From Paratractidigestivibacter sp963591565 (lineage in GTDB: Bacteria; Actinomycetota; Coriobacteriia; Coriobacteriales; Atopobiaceae): 22,512 bases of DNA. The stretch spans positions 1 to 22,512 of the forward strand of contig CAVAUD010000022.1 in assembly GCA_963591565.1 (NCBI GenBank), given 5' to 3'. The notes beneath the pieces are model-generated. The model had not been told where the DNA came from. It made no database searches and saw only the letters and a program-made list of their open reading frames with translations. The position numbers and the translations under genes were made by a program. Shown piece by piece: positions 7,922 to 15,133 of this stretch (position 1 is its first letter; each line of letters opens with the position of its first letter).

Positions 7922-9850
7922 ATGCGAGACGGATTTGTCAAGGTCGCGGCCATCACGCCCGAGGTCCGCGTGGCCGACGTGAGCTTCAACGTGGACGCCT
8001 GCGTGGCCGCCGCGACCAACGCCTGCACGGTCCACGGCGCGATGCTCGTCGTCCTGCCCGAGCTGTGCCTCACCGCCTATACCTGCGAGGACCTCTTTTG
8101 GCAGGACTCGCTTTTGGTCGCGGCCGAGAAGGGCCTGGCCGAGTTCGCCGAGCGCACGGCCGACCTCAACGCCTTGCTGCTCGTGGGCCTGCCGGTGCGC
8201 GTCAACGCCAAGCTCTACAACTGCTGCGCGGTCGTGAGCTCGGGCAACATCCTGGGCGTCGTGCCCAAGCGCTACCTGCCCACCTACAACGAGTTCTATG
8301 AGGGCCGCCACTTTGTCCCCGGCACGGCCGACGTCGTGCCGATCGACATCGCGGGCCAGCTCGACGTGCCCTTTGGCATGAGCCAGCTGTTTGTCTGCGA
8401 CGCCCTGCCCGAGCTGGTCGTGGCCGCCGAGCTCTGCGAGGACCTGTGGGTCCCCGAGCCGCCGTCGATCGCCCACGCCAAGGCGGGCGCCACCGTGATC
8501 TGCAACCTCTCGGCGAGCAACGCCATCGTGGGCAAGGCCGATTACCGCCGCAGCCTGGTCTGCGGGCAGGCGGCCCGTCTCATCTGCGCCTATGTCTACG
8601 CGAGCGCCGGGGTGGGGGAGTCGACGCAGGACCTCGTCTTCTCGGGCCACGACCTGGTGGCCGAGAACGGCAGCCTGCTGGCCGAGGGCAAGCCCTTTGG
8701 CAGCGGCATGGCCATCTCCGAGATCGACGTTCACCAGCTGGCCGCCGAGCGCCGCCGCATGTCGACCTTCGACGTCGCCGCGAGCCCCCTGCAGAAGGCC
8801 TACCACGTGACGCGCTTCTCGCTGGCGGAGGCCAAGACCCGCCTCACGCGCCGCATCGACCCGCACCCCTTTGTGCCGGCAGACGCGGCCCGCCGCGCCG
8901 AGCGCTGCGAGGACGTCTTTAGCATCCAGGCCCACGGCCTGGCCAAGCGCCTGGCGCACACGCACTCCACGCACGCCGTCATCGGTATCTCGGGCGGGCT
9001 GGACTCGACGCTGGCGCTGCTGGTCACGGCCCGCGCGTTCGACCTTCTCGACCTGGACCGCTCCAACATCGTGTGCGTGACCATGCCGGGCTTTGGCACG
9101 ACGGACCGCACGCACGACAACGCGACCAAGCTCACCGAGGCCCTGGGGGCCGACCTTCGCGAGGTCAACATCGGCGACGCGGTGCGGCTGCACTTCTCGG
9201 ACATCGGCCACGACGAGTCGGTGCACGACGTCACGTACGAGAACTCGCAGGCCCGCGAGCGCACGCAGATCCTGATGGACATCGCCAACCAGGAGGGCGG
9301 CCTGGTCATCGGTACCGGCGACCTCTCTGAGCTGGCGCTGGGCTGGGCCACCTACAACGGCGACCACATGAGCATGTACGCGGTGAACGCGAGCGTGCCC
9401 AAGACGCTGGTGCGCCACCTGGTGCGCTATGTGGCCGATACCTGCGAGAACGCCGAGGAGACCGAGGTTTTGCTCGACGTTTTGGACACGCCCGTCTCGC
9501 CGGAGCTTCTGCCTGCGACGGGCGACGGCAAGATCAGCCAGAAGACCGAGGACCTCGTGGGTCCCTACGAGCTGCACGATTTCTTCCTGTACCAGGTGCT
9601 TCGCCGCGGGGCTTCTCCGCGCAAGGTCTACCGCCTGGCCCGGGCGGCGCTGGGCGCCACCTACGACGACGCGACCATCCTGTCGTGGCTCAAGGTCTTC
9701 TACCGCCGCTACTTTGCCCAGCAGTTCAAGCGCAGCTGCCTGCCCGACGGGCCCAAGGTGGGCTCGGCGGCGGTGAGCCCGCGCGGCGATCTGCGCATGC
9801 CTTCCGACGCCTGCGTCGCCGTGTGGCAGGCCGAGCTGGAGACGCTGTAG
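7922..9850 (+). CDS. nadE: Glutamine-dependent NAD+ synthetase
   Basis: A 642-residue two-domain cytoplasmic enzyme that makes NAD+ from deamido-NAD+, ATP and glutamine, the last step of NAD biosynthesis. The N-terminal nitrilase-like glutaminase domain (about 5-280) carries the Glu-Lys-Cys triad: Glu47 in VLPELCLTAYT, Lys116 in VPKRYLP, Cys172 in AAELCEDLW. The C-terminal synthetase domain has the ATP-pyrophosphatase loop SGGLDS (357-362) and the conserved GTGDLSELALGW and YNGDHMSMYAVNA stretches. The length matches the fused glutamine-dependent type. The ATG has AGGAG upstream (about 7911-7915). It appears to be a single-gene unit: a hairpin lies before the next gene and there is no functional link to the sugar genes. 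Confidence 0.97.
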   Translation: MRDGFVKVAAITPEVRVADVSFNVDACVAAATNACTVHGAMLVVLPELCLTAYTCEDLFWQDSLLVAAEKGLAEFAERTADLNALLLVGLPVRVNAKLYNCCAVVSSGNILGVVPKRYLPTYNEFYEGRHFVPGTADVVPIDIAGQLDVPFGMSQLFVCDALPELVVAAELCEDLWVPEPPSIAHAKAGATVICNLSASNAIVGKADYRRSLVCGQAARLICAYVYASAGVGESTQDLVFSGHDLVAENGSLLAEGKPFGSGMAISEIDVHQLAAERRRMSTFDVAASPLQKAYHVTRFSLAEAKTRLTRRIDPHPFVPADAARRAERCEDVFSIQAHGLAKRLAHTHSTHAVIGISGGLDSTLALLVTARAFDLLDLDRSNIVCVTMPGFGTTDRTHDNATKLTEALGADLREVNIGDAVRLHFSDIGHDESVHDVTYENSQARERTQILMDIANQEGGLVIGTGDLSELALGWATYNGDHMSMYAVNASVPKTLVRHLVRYVADTCENAEETEVLLDVLDTPVSPELLPATGDGKISQKTEDLVGPYELHDFFLYQVLRRGASPRKVYRLARAALGATYDDATILSWLKVFYRRYFAQQFKRSCLPDGPKVGSAAVSPRGDLRMPSDACVAVWQAELETL

Positions 9851-9871
9851 CGCGGCGCGCGCCGTTGCCCT

Positions 9872-9900
9872 GCGCCCCGCCGTCTTCGCGCACGGGGCGC
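9872..9900 (+). terminator. Hairpin after nadE, weak terminator
   Basis: GCGCCCCG (9872-9879) and CGGGGCGC (9893-9900) form a perfect 8-bp stem with a 13-nt loop, 21 bases after the nadE stop. It is followed by CCCCATTTCG rather than a T run, so intrinsic termination would be inefficient. Confidence 0.4.
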
Positions 9901-9931
9901 CCCATTTCGCATCTAACCCCTAGGAGACCCC

Positions 9932-10867
9932 ATGCCCACCCCCGTTGCTGCTGCGCCCACGAGTGTCATCGACGCCATTCTCGCCTGCAAAGATACCTTG
10001 GCGGATGCCGAGAAAACCGTTGCAGATTTTATCCTGGAGCACGCCCAGACCGTCTCGGCGCTCTCGGCCACGCAGATCGCGAAGCAGTCGGGGACGTCCA
10101 ACACCACGGTGTCGCGCTTCGTGCGCTCGATCGGCTTTCCCAGCTTCTCTGAGATGCGCTACGCCCTGGCGCGCGAGATGTCGGCGGCGAGCGACGCGGG
10201 CTTCGAGGGCGAGCGGACGGTCTCGGTCGACAACATCGCCGAGTCGGCGGCCTATATCCTCGAGAACAAGATCGACGAGCTGCGCGGGACCCTGGCGGCT
10301 TTGGACGAAGCGGCGCTGCGCCAAGCCGTCGAGATGATGTCGGTCGCGCGCCTGGTCATGTTCGCGGGCGTGGGCAGCTCGCTTCCCATCGCCCAGAGCG
10401 CGGCGATCAAGTTCTCGCAGGCGCGCGTGAACGCCATCGCGGCGTCGACCACCGACGGCGGCCAGCTCACGGCCATGCTGATGGGGCCCGAGGACTGCCT
10501 GGTCATCATCTCGAACTCGGGGCGCTCCGACCGCCTGCGCCGCATGATGGACTTCGCCATCGACCAGGGCGTCCAGACGATCGTGATCACGCGCAACCCC
10601 GATAGCGAGCTCGCGCGCCTGGGCGACGTGGTCTTGAAGGTCGTGGCCCGCGATTACCTGCTGGTCAACGGCTTCGACTTCTCGCACAACTCGATCAACT
10701 ACGTTCTTGAGGTGCTGTTGCTCTTGCTGTTCAACGGCCGCCAGAAGGTCAACGAGTACAGCCTGAGGCTGTTCAACGAGTCGATGGCAGGCGAGAAGGG
10801 CACCGGCGGGGCCGCCCGCGCCCCGCGCTCCGAGGAAACCCTGCCCCCGGTGAGCCTTAAGTGCTAG
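9932..10867 (+). CDS. RpiR/MurR-family transcriptional regulator (HTH + SIS)
   Basis: A 311-residue DNA-binding regulator. The N-terminal HTH_6 domain has its helix-turn-helix near 46-70 (ATQIAKQSGTSNTTVSRFVR). A sugar isomerase-like SIS domain at about 133-265 starts with RLVMFAGVGSS and contains IISNSGRSDRL, the typical phosphosugar-binding loop. Family members sense sugar phosphates and repress or activate nearby sugar genes. AGGAG precedes the ATG (about 9922-9926). It is followed by paired hairpins and an intrinsic terminator, then a 556-bp non-coding stretch leading to the second GH3 gene. The glycosidase genes at 11424-20179 are therefore the natural regulatory candidates (inference). 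The C-terminal tail is Gly/Ala/Pro-rich and probably disordered. Confidence 0.92.
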   Translation: MPTPVAAAPTSVIDAILACKDTLADAEKTVADFILEHAQTVSALSATQIAKQSGTSNTTVSRFVRSIGFPSFSEMRYALAREMSAASDAGFEGERTVSVDNIAESAAYILENKIDELRGTLAALDEAALRQAVEMMSVARLVMFAGVGSSLPIAQSAAIKFSQARVNAIAASTTDGGQLTAMLMGPEDCLVIISNSGRSDRLRRMMDFAIDQGVQTIVITRNPDSELARLGDVVLKVVARDYLLVNGFDFSHNSINYVLEVLLLLLFNGRQKVNEYSLRLFNESMAGEKGTGGAARAPRSEETLPPVSLKC

Positions 10868-10912
10868 CGCGGGCCGGTTTTTGGCCCTCGCGGGGCGCCC
10901 GCCGGCGCCCCG
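10867..10912 (+). terminator. Two adjacent GC hairpins after the RpiR gene
   Basis: GGGCC (10871-10875) pairs with GGCCC (10883-10887) around a GGTTTTT loop. The stem extends with one mismatch to 10867-10891. Immediately after, CGGGGCGCC (10891-10899) and GGCGCCCCG (10904-10912) form a perfect 9-bp stem with a CGCC loop. No T tract follows either hairpin. They may protect the 3' end or slow polymerase before the stronger terminator at 10959-10998. Confidence 0.45.
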
Positions 10913-11047
10913 AGCGACCTTTTCCATTTTAAATTTCAACTCGCCGAGTAGACCGAAGGCGGTGACGCTTGCCAACTGGGCAAACGTCACCGCTTTTTGC
11001 TCGGCTACTCAGGGAAGCCAAATTTAAAGTGGAAAAGGTCGCTCGGG
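10909..11047. repeat. 139-bp imperfect palindrome with long inverted arms
   Basis: The outer arms run from CCCGAGCGACC (10909) through TTTTCCATTTTAAATTT to 10936 and from AAATTTAAAGTGGAAAA (from 11020) to GGTCGCTCGGG ending at 11047, with one difference in 28 positions. Inside, GAGTAG and CTACTC are also inverted, and the centre is a 15-bp terminator stem. The whole element could fold into one long hairpin or cruciform. It may be a small mobile or repeat element, or a composite terminator. I see no clear target-site duplication. Confidence 0.75.
10959..10998 (+). terminator. Intrinsic terminator nested in the palindrome
   Basis: GCGGTGACGCTTGCC (10959-10973) pairs with GGCAAACGTCACCGC (10979-10993) over a 5-nt loop, with one C-A mismatch, and is followed directly by TTTTT (10994-10998). 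This is the best plus-strand terminator in the window and should end the RpiR transcript. Confidence 0.75.
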
Positions 11048-11142
11048 ATTGTCGGGAGGCCCAAGCAGGGGGCACATTGGCCGCGGGTCTCCCGCTAGCC
11101 CGACCATTTGCGGGGCCGCGAACGGTCAAAATGCCCGATTCT

Positions 11143-11154
11143 GCGTTAAAACGC
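11143..11154. promoter_or_regulatory. Operator-like palindrome GCGTTAAAACGC
   Basis: Five-base arms GCGTT and AACGC around AA, about 270 bp before the second GH3 gene. The size and symmetry suit a dimeric regulator. There is no direct evidence of binding. Confidence 0.25.
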
Positions 11155-11278
11155 TTCAATTTGCAGGGAAATCATACCAAGCCCAGAAAAACCGCTAAAA
11201 TCGATTTGAAACCTGATGCAGCCAGGCAAAAAATCGCCGAAATCACCTACCGTTCACCGCCGCATTTGACCTCTCTGC

Positions 11279-11292
11279 GGAAAAACTTTTCC
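11279..11292. promoter_or_regulatory. Operator-like palindrome GGAAAA-AC-TTTTCC
   Basis: Perfect 6-base arms with a 2-base centre in the A/T-rich leader of the second GH3 gene. TGGAAAAG also occurs in the 10909-11047 arms and twice in the promoter region of the sugar symporter (21985-21992, 22016-22024). Confidence 0.3.
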
Positions 11293-11308
11293 AACTTCTG
11301 TATCCCTA

Positions 11309-11357
11309 CGGTAAAACCTTTCTTAACAAACGAACCCGCAAAGGCGCGGTAAAACCG
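11309..11357. promoter_or_regulatory. Two CGGTAAAACC direct repeats, candidate operators
   Basis: CGGTAAAACC occurs at 11309-11318 and 11347-11356, 38 bp apart start to start. The second copy extends to CGGT-AAA-ACCG, a dyad. They lie 70-115 bp before the GH3 ATG, a plausible place for a repressor such as the RpiR protein. Assignment to a regulator is inference. Confidence 0.3.
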
Positions 11358-11423
11358 TCACCGGGAAAGACGGATGCGCCATAAGAGCGGTTTCGCCCAC
11401 AGAAAGGGAAGGGAAGGTAAGGA

Positions 11424-14400
11424 ATGAAGAAGAAGTCCGTTATGACTACGCGTCGCGGCATGGTCGCCCTGACCCTGTCCGCCGGCACCGGTCTCGTCGG
11501 CCTCCACAAGGTGGCGGATACCTGGCGCACTTCGATCGACTCTGCCCTGGGCACCACCAGCGCCCAGCAGACCTCCGACGACAAGTTCGTCTCGGATTAC
11601 AAGACCACCGACGAGCTGATCGCCCAGCACGAGGCCCTCGGCCGCCGCGCCGGCCAGGAGGGCTCCGTCCTCGTCAAGAACGAGGGCAAGGCGCTCCCGC
11701 TGTCCGCGGCCCCCAAGGTCACCCTCTTCGGCGTCGGCGGCTACTACCCGCTGCTCGGCGGCAACATGGGCTCCACCTGCACCACCGACAAGGCCGTCGA
11801 CTTCGTGACCGCCCTCGAGGATGCCGGCGTCGAGCTCAACCCCACGATGAAGTCGGTCTACGAGACCCTGGGTGCCGTCGAGTCCGGCCGCACCGCCAAC
11901 CGCTTCACCGGCGCCGAGGTCATCAACTACAAGTATCGCCCCGCGGGCTTCTCCACTCCTTACGTCCCCAGCGAGCCCAACCCCGACACCTACGGCTCCG
12001 AGGGCGGCAACGGCGACTACGCCAGCAGCTTCTCGGGCTACAACGATGCCGCCATCGTGGTCTTCTCCCGCCCCGGCTCCGAGGGCAGCGACTACTACCC
12101 CGGCGAGACGGGCATCGACTCCGCCGCGACCGGCGCCACCAGCCCGCTTGGCCTGACCACCAACGAGCGCGCCATGCTCAAGGTCGCCGAGGACAACTTC
12201 GACAAGGTCATCGTCGTCATCAACAGCGGCACCGTCATGGAGATCGACGAGCTCAAGAAGGACAGCTCCGTTGACGCCGTCCTCTTCGTCGGCCTGCCCG
12301 GCGCCTACGGCTTCCGCGGCGTCGTCGACGTCATTCTCGGCGAGGTCAGCCCCTCCGGCCGCCTCTCGGACACCGTGGCCGTCGACCCCGCGATGGCCCC
12401 GGCCGCCCAGAACTTCGGCGTCATCCACCTCTCTGACACGAGCGCCCTGGTCTACCCCGACACCCACATGCCCGGCCTGGGCGTCGAGACCGCCGGCTCC
12501 TCCTTCGGCGGCGGCGGCTCCACCTCCTCCTCTGCCTACATCATCGAGGCCGAGGGCATCTACACCGGCTACAAGTACTACGAGACCCGCTACTTCGACG
12601 CGATCAAGGGCCAGGGCAACGCCACCGGCTCGGCCGGCGCTTCCAACGGCGCCTCTGCCTGGGACTACGACAACGAGGTCGCCTATCCCTTTGGCCACGG
12701 CCTGTCCTACACCACCTTCACCCAGACGCTCGACTCCGTCCAGGTGAGCACCGCCGACCGCACCCTCACCGCCTCGGTCACCGTGACCAACACGGGCAGC
12801 GTCGCCGGCAAGTCCGTCGTCCAGCTCTATGTGAGCGTCCCCTACACCGACTACGACAAGCACAACAACGTCGAGAAGTCCGCGATCCAGCTCATCGACT
12901 TCGCCAAGACCGCCGAGCTGGCCGCCGGCGCCGATGAGCAGGTCAAGTTCACCGTCGACCTCCAGAACCTCGCCAGCTGGGACTCCAGCGCCAAGAGCGG
13001 CAAGGGCGGCTGGATCCTGGACGGCGGCACCTACTACGTGACCGTCGCCGACGACGCCCACGCGGCAACCAACAACGTGCTGGTCGCCCAGGGTGCCGGC
13101 ACCACCGGCAGCGCCGAGGCCGTCAAGGCCGTCGAGATCGGCTCCGAGGGCAAGGTCGACGAGGACACCCTCGCCCGCTCCAAGAAGACCGATGTCGAGG
13201 TCGTCAACCAGCTCGACAACGCCGACGTTAACTACTACCTGCCCGGTTACATGACCCCGCTGTCCCGTAGCGACTGGAACGGCACCTTCCCGCGCACCTA
13301 CAACGACCTGACCTTGGGCGGAGACAAGCTCGATGAGTGGGTCAAGAACCTCATGAACGAGGTCTACTACATCAACGAGAACGGCTCCATCGAGAACGAG
13401 AAGGGCTCGGGCGGCTCGCTCAAGCTTTCTGACCTGGCCGGCAGCGACGACATCAACGACCCGCGCTGGGAGCAGCTCGTTGAGCAGATCCCCCTGGACG
13501 AGCTCATCGCCAAGGTGACCAAGGGCGGTAGCCAGTCCGACGCCATCCCCGAGATCGAGAGCCCCGTCGTCTACCAGAACGACGGCCCCAACGGCTTCTC
13601 GGGCACTATCGGCGCCCGCGGCCTGCACACCGACGATGCCAACGCCAGCTACGCCATGGGCACCATGTGCACCGAGACCATGCTGGGCTGCACCTTCTCC
13701 AAGGAGATCGCCAGCGAGTGGGGCAAGCTCATGGGCAACGACGGCCTGTGGAGCGGCAACTACCTCATCTGGGCCGCCGCCATCAACCTGCACCGCTGCG
13801 CCTTCAACGGCCGTAACTTCGAGTACTACTCCGAGGACCCCGTCCTCTCCAGCGGCCTGGGCGCCGCGACGGTGGCCGGCGCCAACGAGTACGGCGTGAT
13901 CGTGGCCCCCAAGCACTTCGCCTTCAACGACCAGGAGTCCGTGCGCTCCGGCGTCGCCCCCTACATGACCGAGCAGCGCGCCCGCGAGGGTGAGCTGCGC
14001 GCCTTCCAGGCCGCCGTCGAGGACGCGGGCGCCCTGGGCGTCATGACCTCCTTCGGCCGCATCGGCGCCACCCCCGTCAACGGCCACTGGGGCCTGCTGC
14101 GCGAGATCCTGCGCAACGAGTGGGGCTTTAAGGGCATCCTCTCGACCGACATGGCCAACAACTCGGGCTACTTCCGCGCCGAGATGTGCATCTACGGCGG
14201 CATCACGATGATCGCCGACTTCTCCACCGGCGAGACCATGACCGAGGTCCTCGAGAGCTGGCCGTACCTCACCGAGGAGCTCGTCGCCAAGGACGCGACG
14301 CTCGTGGGCTACCTGCGCCAGAACATGATCTACCAGCTCTACGCCTTCGCGCAGAGCGCTACCCAGAACATCAAGACCGTCTCGGTTACCCCGTGGTGGG

Positions 14401-14543
14401 AGACGACCATGAACGCCGCCACGATCGCCGGCTTTGGCCTGGCCGCGGTGTTCGGCGGGCTGTACGCCGCCGAGGCCGTCAAGGACTCGAAGAATGAGGG
14501 AGCCGAGGCCGTGGCCGCCGGTTCCGGTAAGGAGGAGAACTAA
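11424..14543 (+). CDS. Second membrane-anchored, domain-permuted GH3 beta-glycosidase
   Basis: A 1039-residue paralogue of the 2-3034 gene with the same reversed layout. Basic start MKKKSVMTTRR and a hydrophobic segment (about 12-31) without a clear signal peptidase site; alpha/beta domain with the acid/base motif RPGSEGSD (Glu220); fibronectin III-like domain from GHGLSYTTF with VTVTNTGSVAGKSVVQLY; then the barrel domain with HRCAFNGRNFEYYSEDP from His790, KHFAFNDQE from 830, and the likely nucleophile Asp909 in ILSTDMAN. A final membrane segment at about 997-1018 precedes a charged tail. The catalytic body should sit outside, held at both ends. It should remove terminal beta-linked sugars; specificity is unknown. 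The stop TAA shares its last base with the next gene's ATG (TAATG), and GGAGGAG for that gene lies in this gene's tail, indicating coupled translation. Confidence 0.94.
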   Translation: MKKKSVMTTRRGMVALTLSAGTGLVGLHKVADTWRTSIDSALGTTSAQQTSDDKFVSDYKTTDELIAQHEALGRRAGQEGSVLVKNEGKALPLSAAPKVTLFGVGGYYPLLGGNMGSTCTTDKAVDFVTALEDAGVELNPTMKSVYETLGAVESGRTANRFTGAEVINYKYRPAGFSTPYVPSEPNPDTYGSEGGNGDYASSFSGYNDAAIVVFSRPGSEGSDYYPGETGIDSAATGATSPLGLTTNERAMLKVAEDNFDKVIVVINSGTVMEIDELKKDSSVDAVLFVGLPGAYGFRGVVDVILGEVSPSGRLSDTVAVDPAMAPAAQNFGVIHLSDTSALVYPDTHMPGLGVETAGSSFGGGGSTSSSAYIIEAEGIYTGYKYYETRYFDAIKGQGNATGSAGASNGASAWDYDNEVAYPFGHGLSYTTFTQTLDSVQVSTADRTLTASVTVTNTGSVAGKSVVQLYVSVPYTDYDKHNNVEKSAIQLIDFAKTAELAAGADEQVKFTVDLQNLASWDSSAKSGKGGWILDGGTYYVTVADDAHAATNNVLVAQGAGTTGSAEAVKAVEIGSEGKVDEDTLARSKKTDVEVVNQLDNADVNYYLPGYMTPLSRSDWNGTFPRTYNDLTLGGDKLDEWVKNLMNEVYYINENGSIENEKGSGGSLKLSDLAGSDDINDPRWEQLVEQIPLDELIAKVTKGGSQSDAIPEIESPVVYQNDGPNGFSGTIGARGLHTDDANASYAMGTMCTETMLGCTFSKEIASEWGKLMGNDGLWSGNYLIWAAAINLHRCAFNGRNFEYYSEDPVLSSGLGAATVAGANEYGVIVAPKHFAFNDQESVRSGVAPYMTEQRAREGELRAFQAAVEDAGALGVMTSFGRIGATPVNGHWGLLREILRNEWGFKGILSTDMANNSGYFRAEMCIYGGITMIADFSTGETMTEVLESWPYLTEELVAKDATLVGYLRQNMIYQLYAFAQSATQNIKTVSVTPWWETTMNAATIAGFGLAAVFGGLYAAEAVKDSKNEGAEAVAAGSGKEEN

Positions 14544-14992
14544 TGAGCAACCAGAAGGGTCAGACCGCCGGTCTTGTCGCTTTCGGCATCACCGCCGTGG
14601 CTGAGGTCGCCACGCTTGTTCTGTATGTTCTCAACGCCAACCAGGCCTACTACCAGGACATGAACGGCATGATCGCCGGGCTTATCGCGGGCGCTTTGGT
14701 CTGCACGCTGGCGAGCTTCGCGATGGTCCAGGGTCAGGCGAGCAAGGGCCTGGGCATCCTCTCCGACATCCTGCGCGTCGCCGCGCCCGCGCTTCTCTTC
14801 TACGGCGCCGCCGTCTTCGTGAACGCCCGTGCGCAGTCCCTGGGCCAGATCTTTGGCTCCAACCTTGAGCTGGGCAACGACGCGGCCTTCGCCGCCGGCA
14901 ACCAGGCCATCGTCACCATCGTGGTCTTCCTGGTCGCTTGGCTCGTCTCTGTGGTCGCCGCGTTCTTCCGCCTTGGCAAGAGGGCGATTTAA
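14543..14992 (+). CDS. Small four-helix membrane protein coupled to GH3
   Basis: A 149-residue protein of unknown family with four predicted helices: about 9-30, 42-62, 77-94 and 121-142. The extramembrane loops are short and the C-terminus is basic (RLGKRAI). The start ATG overlaps the GH3 stop by one base (TAATG) and GGAGGAG sits 4-5 bases upstream, so it is translated with the GH3 enzyme. This strict pairing suggests a membrane partner that assembles, stabilises or positions the double-anchored hydrolase, or that passes products; this is inference from context. No catalytic motif or transporter signature is visible. The 2-3034 GH3 paralogue has no such gene downstream; upstream is outside the window. 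Confidence 0.85.
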   Translation: MSNQKGQTAGLVAFGITAVAEVATLVLYVLNANQAYYQDMNGMIAGLIAGALVCTLASFAMVQGQASKGLGILSDILRVAAPALLFYGAAVFVNARAQSLGQIFGSNLELGNDAAFAAGNQAIVTIVVFLVAWLVSVVAAFFRLGKRAI

Positions 14993-15017
14993 GGCAGCGC
15001 TGCTTGCTAAACCGTAT

Positions 15018-15091
15018 GGGCCCGCTGCCCGCCCCGCGTGACGGCGCCGGCGGGCCCGCGTAAACTTAATAGCTGCTACCAAGGTGGGCCC
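15018..15091 (+). promoter_or_regulatory. Leader with three GGGCCC boxes 34 bp apart
   Basis: GGGCCC occurs at 15018, 15052 and 15086, exactly 34 bp apart. Because the hexamer is self-complementary, box 1 can pair with box 2 (8-bp stem GGGCCCGC/GCGGGCCC), while box 3 is the left arm of the terminator-like hairpin at 15087-15119. This gives alternative folds ahead of the rhamnosidase gene. The promoter was not located with confidence. Confidence 0.4.
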
Positions 15092-15119
15092 GGGGATCAA
15101 CTGCCTCGGGCCTGCTTTT
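15087..15119 (+). terminator. Terminator or attenuator directly before the GH78 ribosome site
   Basis: GGCCCGGGG (15087-15095) pairs with CCTCGGGCC (15104-15112) with one G-T wobble and an 8-nt loop, followed by TGCTTTT. The GH78 ribosome site begins at 15121. It may simply end the GH3/four-helix transcript. If the GH78 promoter lies upstream, it would act as an attenuator. Confidence 0.6.
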
Positions 15120-15120
15120 C

Positions 15121-15127
15121 AAAGGAG
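15121..15127 (+). promoter_or_regulatory. Ribosome site fixing the GH78 start
   Basis: AAAGGAG lies 6 bases before ATG 15134. An in-frame ATG at 15038 would translate through the terminator-like hairpin and has no good ribosome site, so it is rejected as the start. Confidence 0.8.
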
Positions 15128-15133
15128 AATTCC

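Larger units (their letters stand above)
10868..11423. other. 556-bp intergenic region before the second GH3 gene
   Basis: No convincing gene is seen here. From left to right it holds GC hairpins, a 139-bp imperfect palindrome with a nested terminator, and then an A/T-richer stretch (about 11125-11410). That stretch contains operator-like palindromes (11143-11154, 11279-11292) and two CGGTAAAACC repeats (11309, 11347). A possible but weak promoter is TTGAAA (11206-11211), 17 bp, AAAAAT (11229-11234). The leader ends with a purine-rich tract GGGAAGGGAAGGTAAGGA directly before ATG 11424, which supplies the ribosome site. Confidence 0.6.

Noticed and set aside
7853..9577. A 574-codon minus-strand open frame opposite nadE
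   Set aside because: Arg/His/Gly-rich shadow of a gene with intact catalytic motifs.
10868..11423. A 127-codon plus-strand frame at 10969-11352 as a gene in the long gap
   Set aside because: It runs through the palindrome and A/T-rich leader, has no good ribosome site, and its composition is unlike the neighbouring genes.
11358..14087. A 909-codon minus-strand open frame opposite the second GH3 gene
   Set aside because: Gly/Ala/Val/Asp-rich shadow of a real coding sequence with clear GH3 motifs; no domain or ribosome site supports it.
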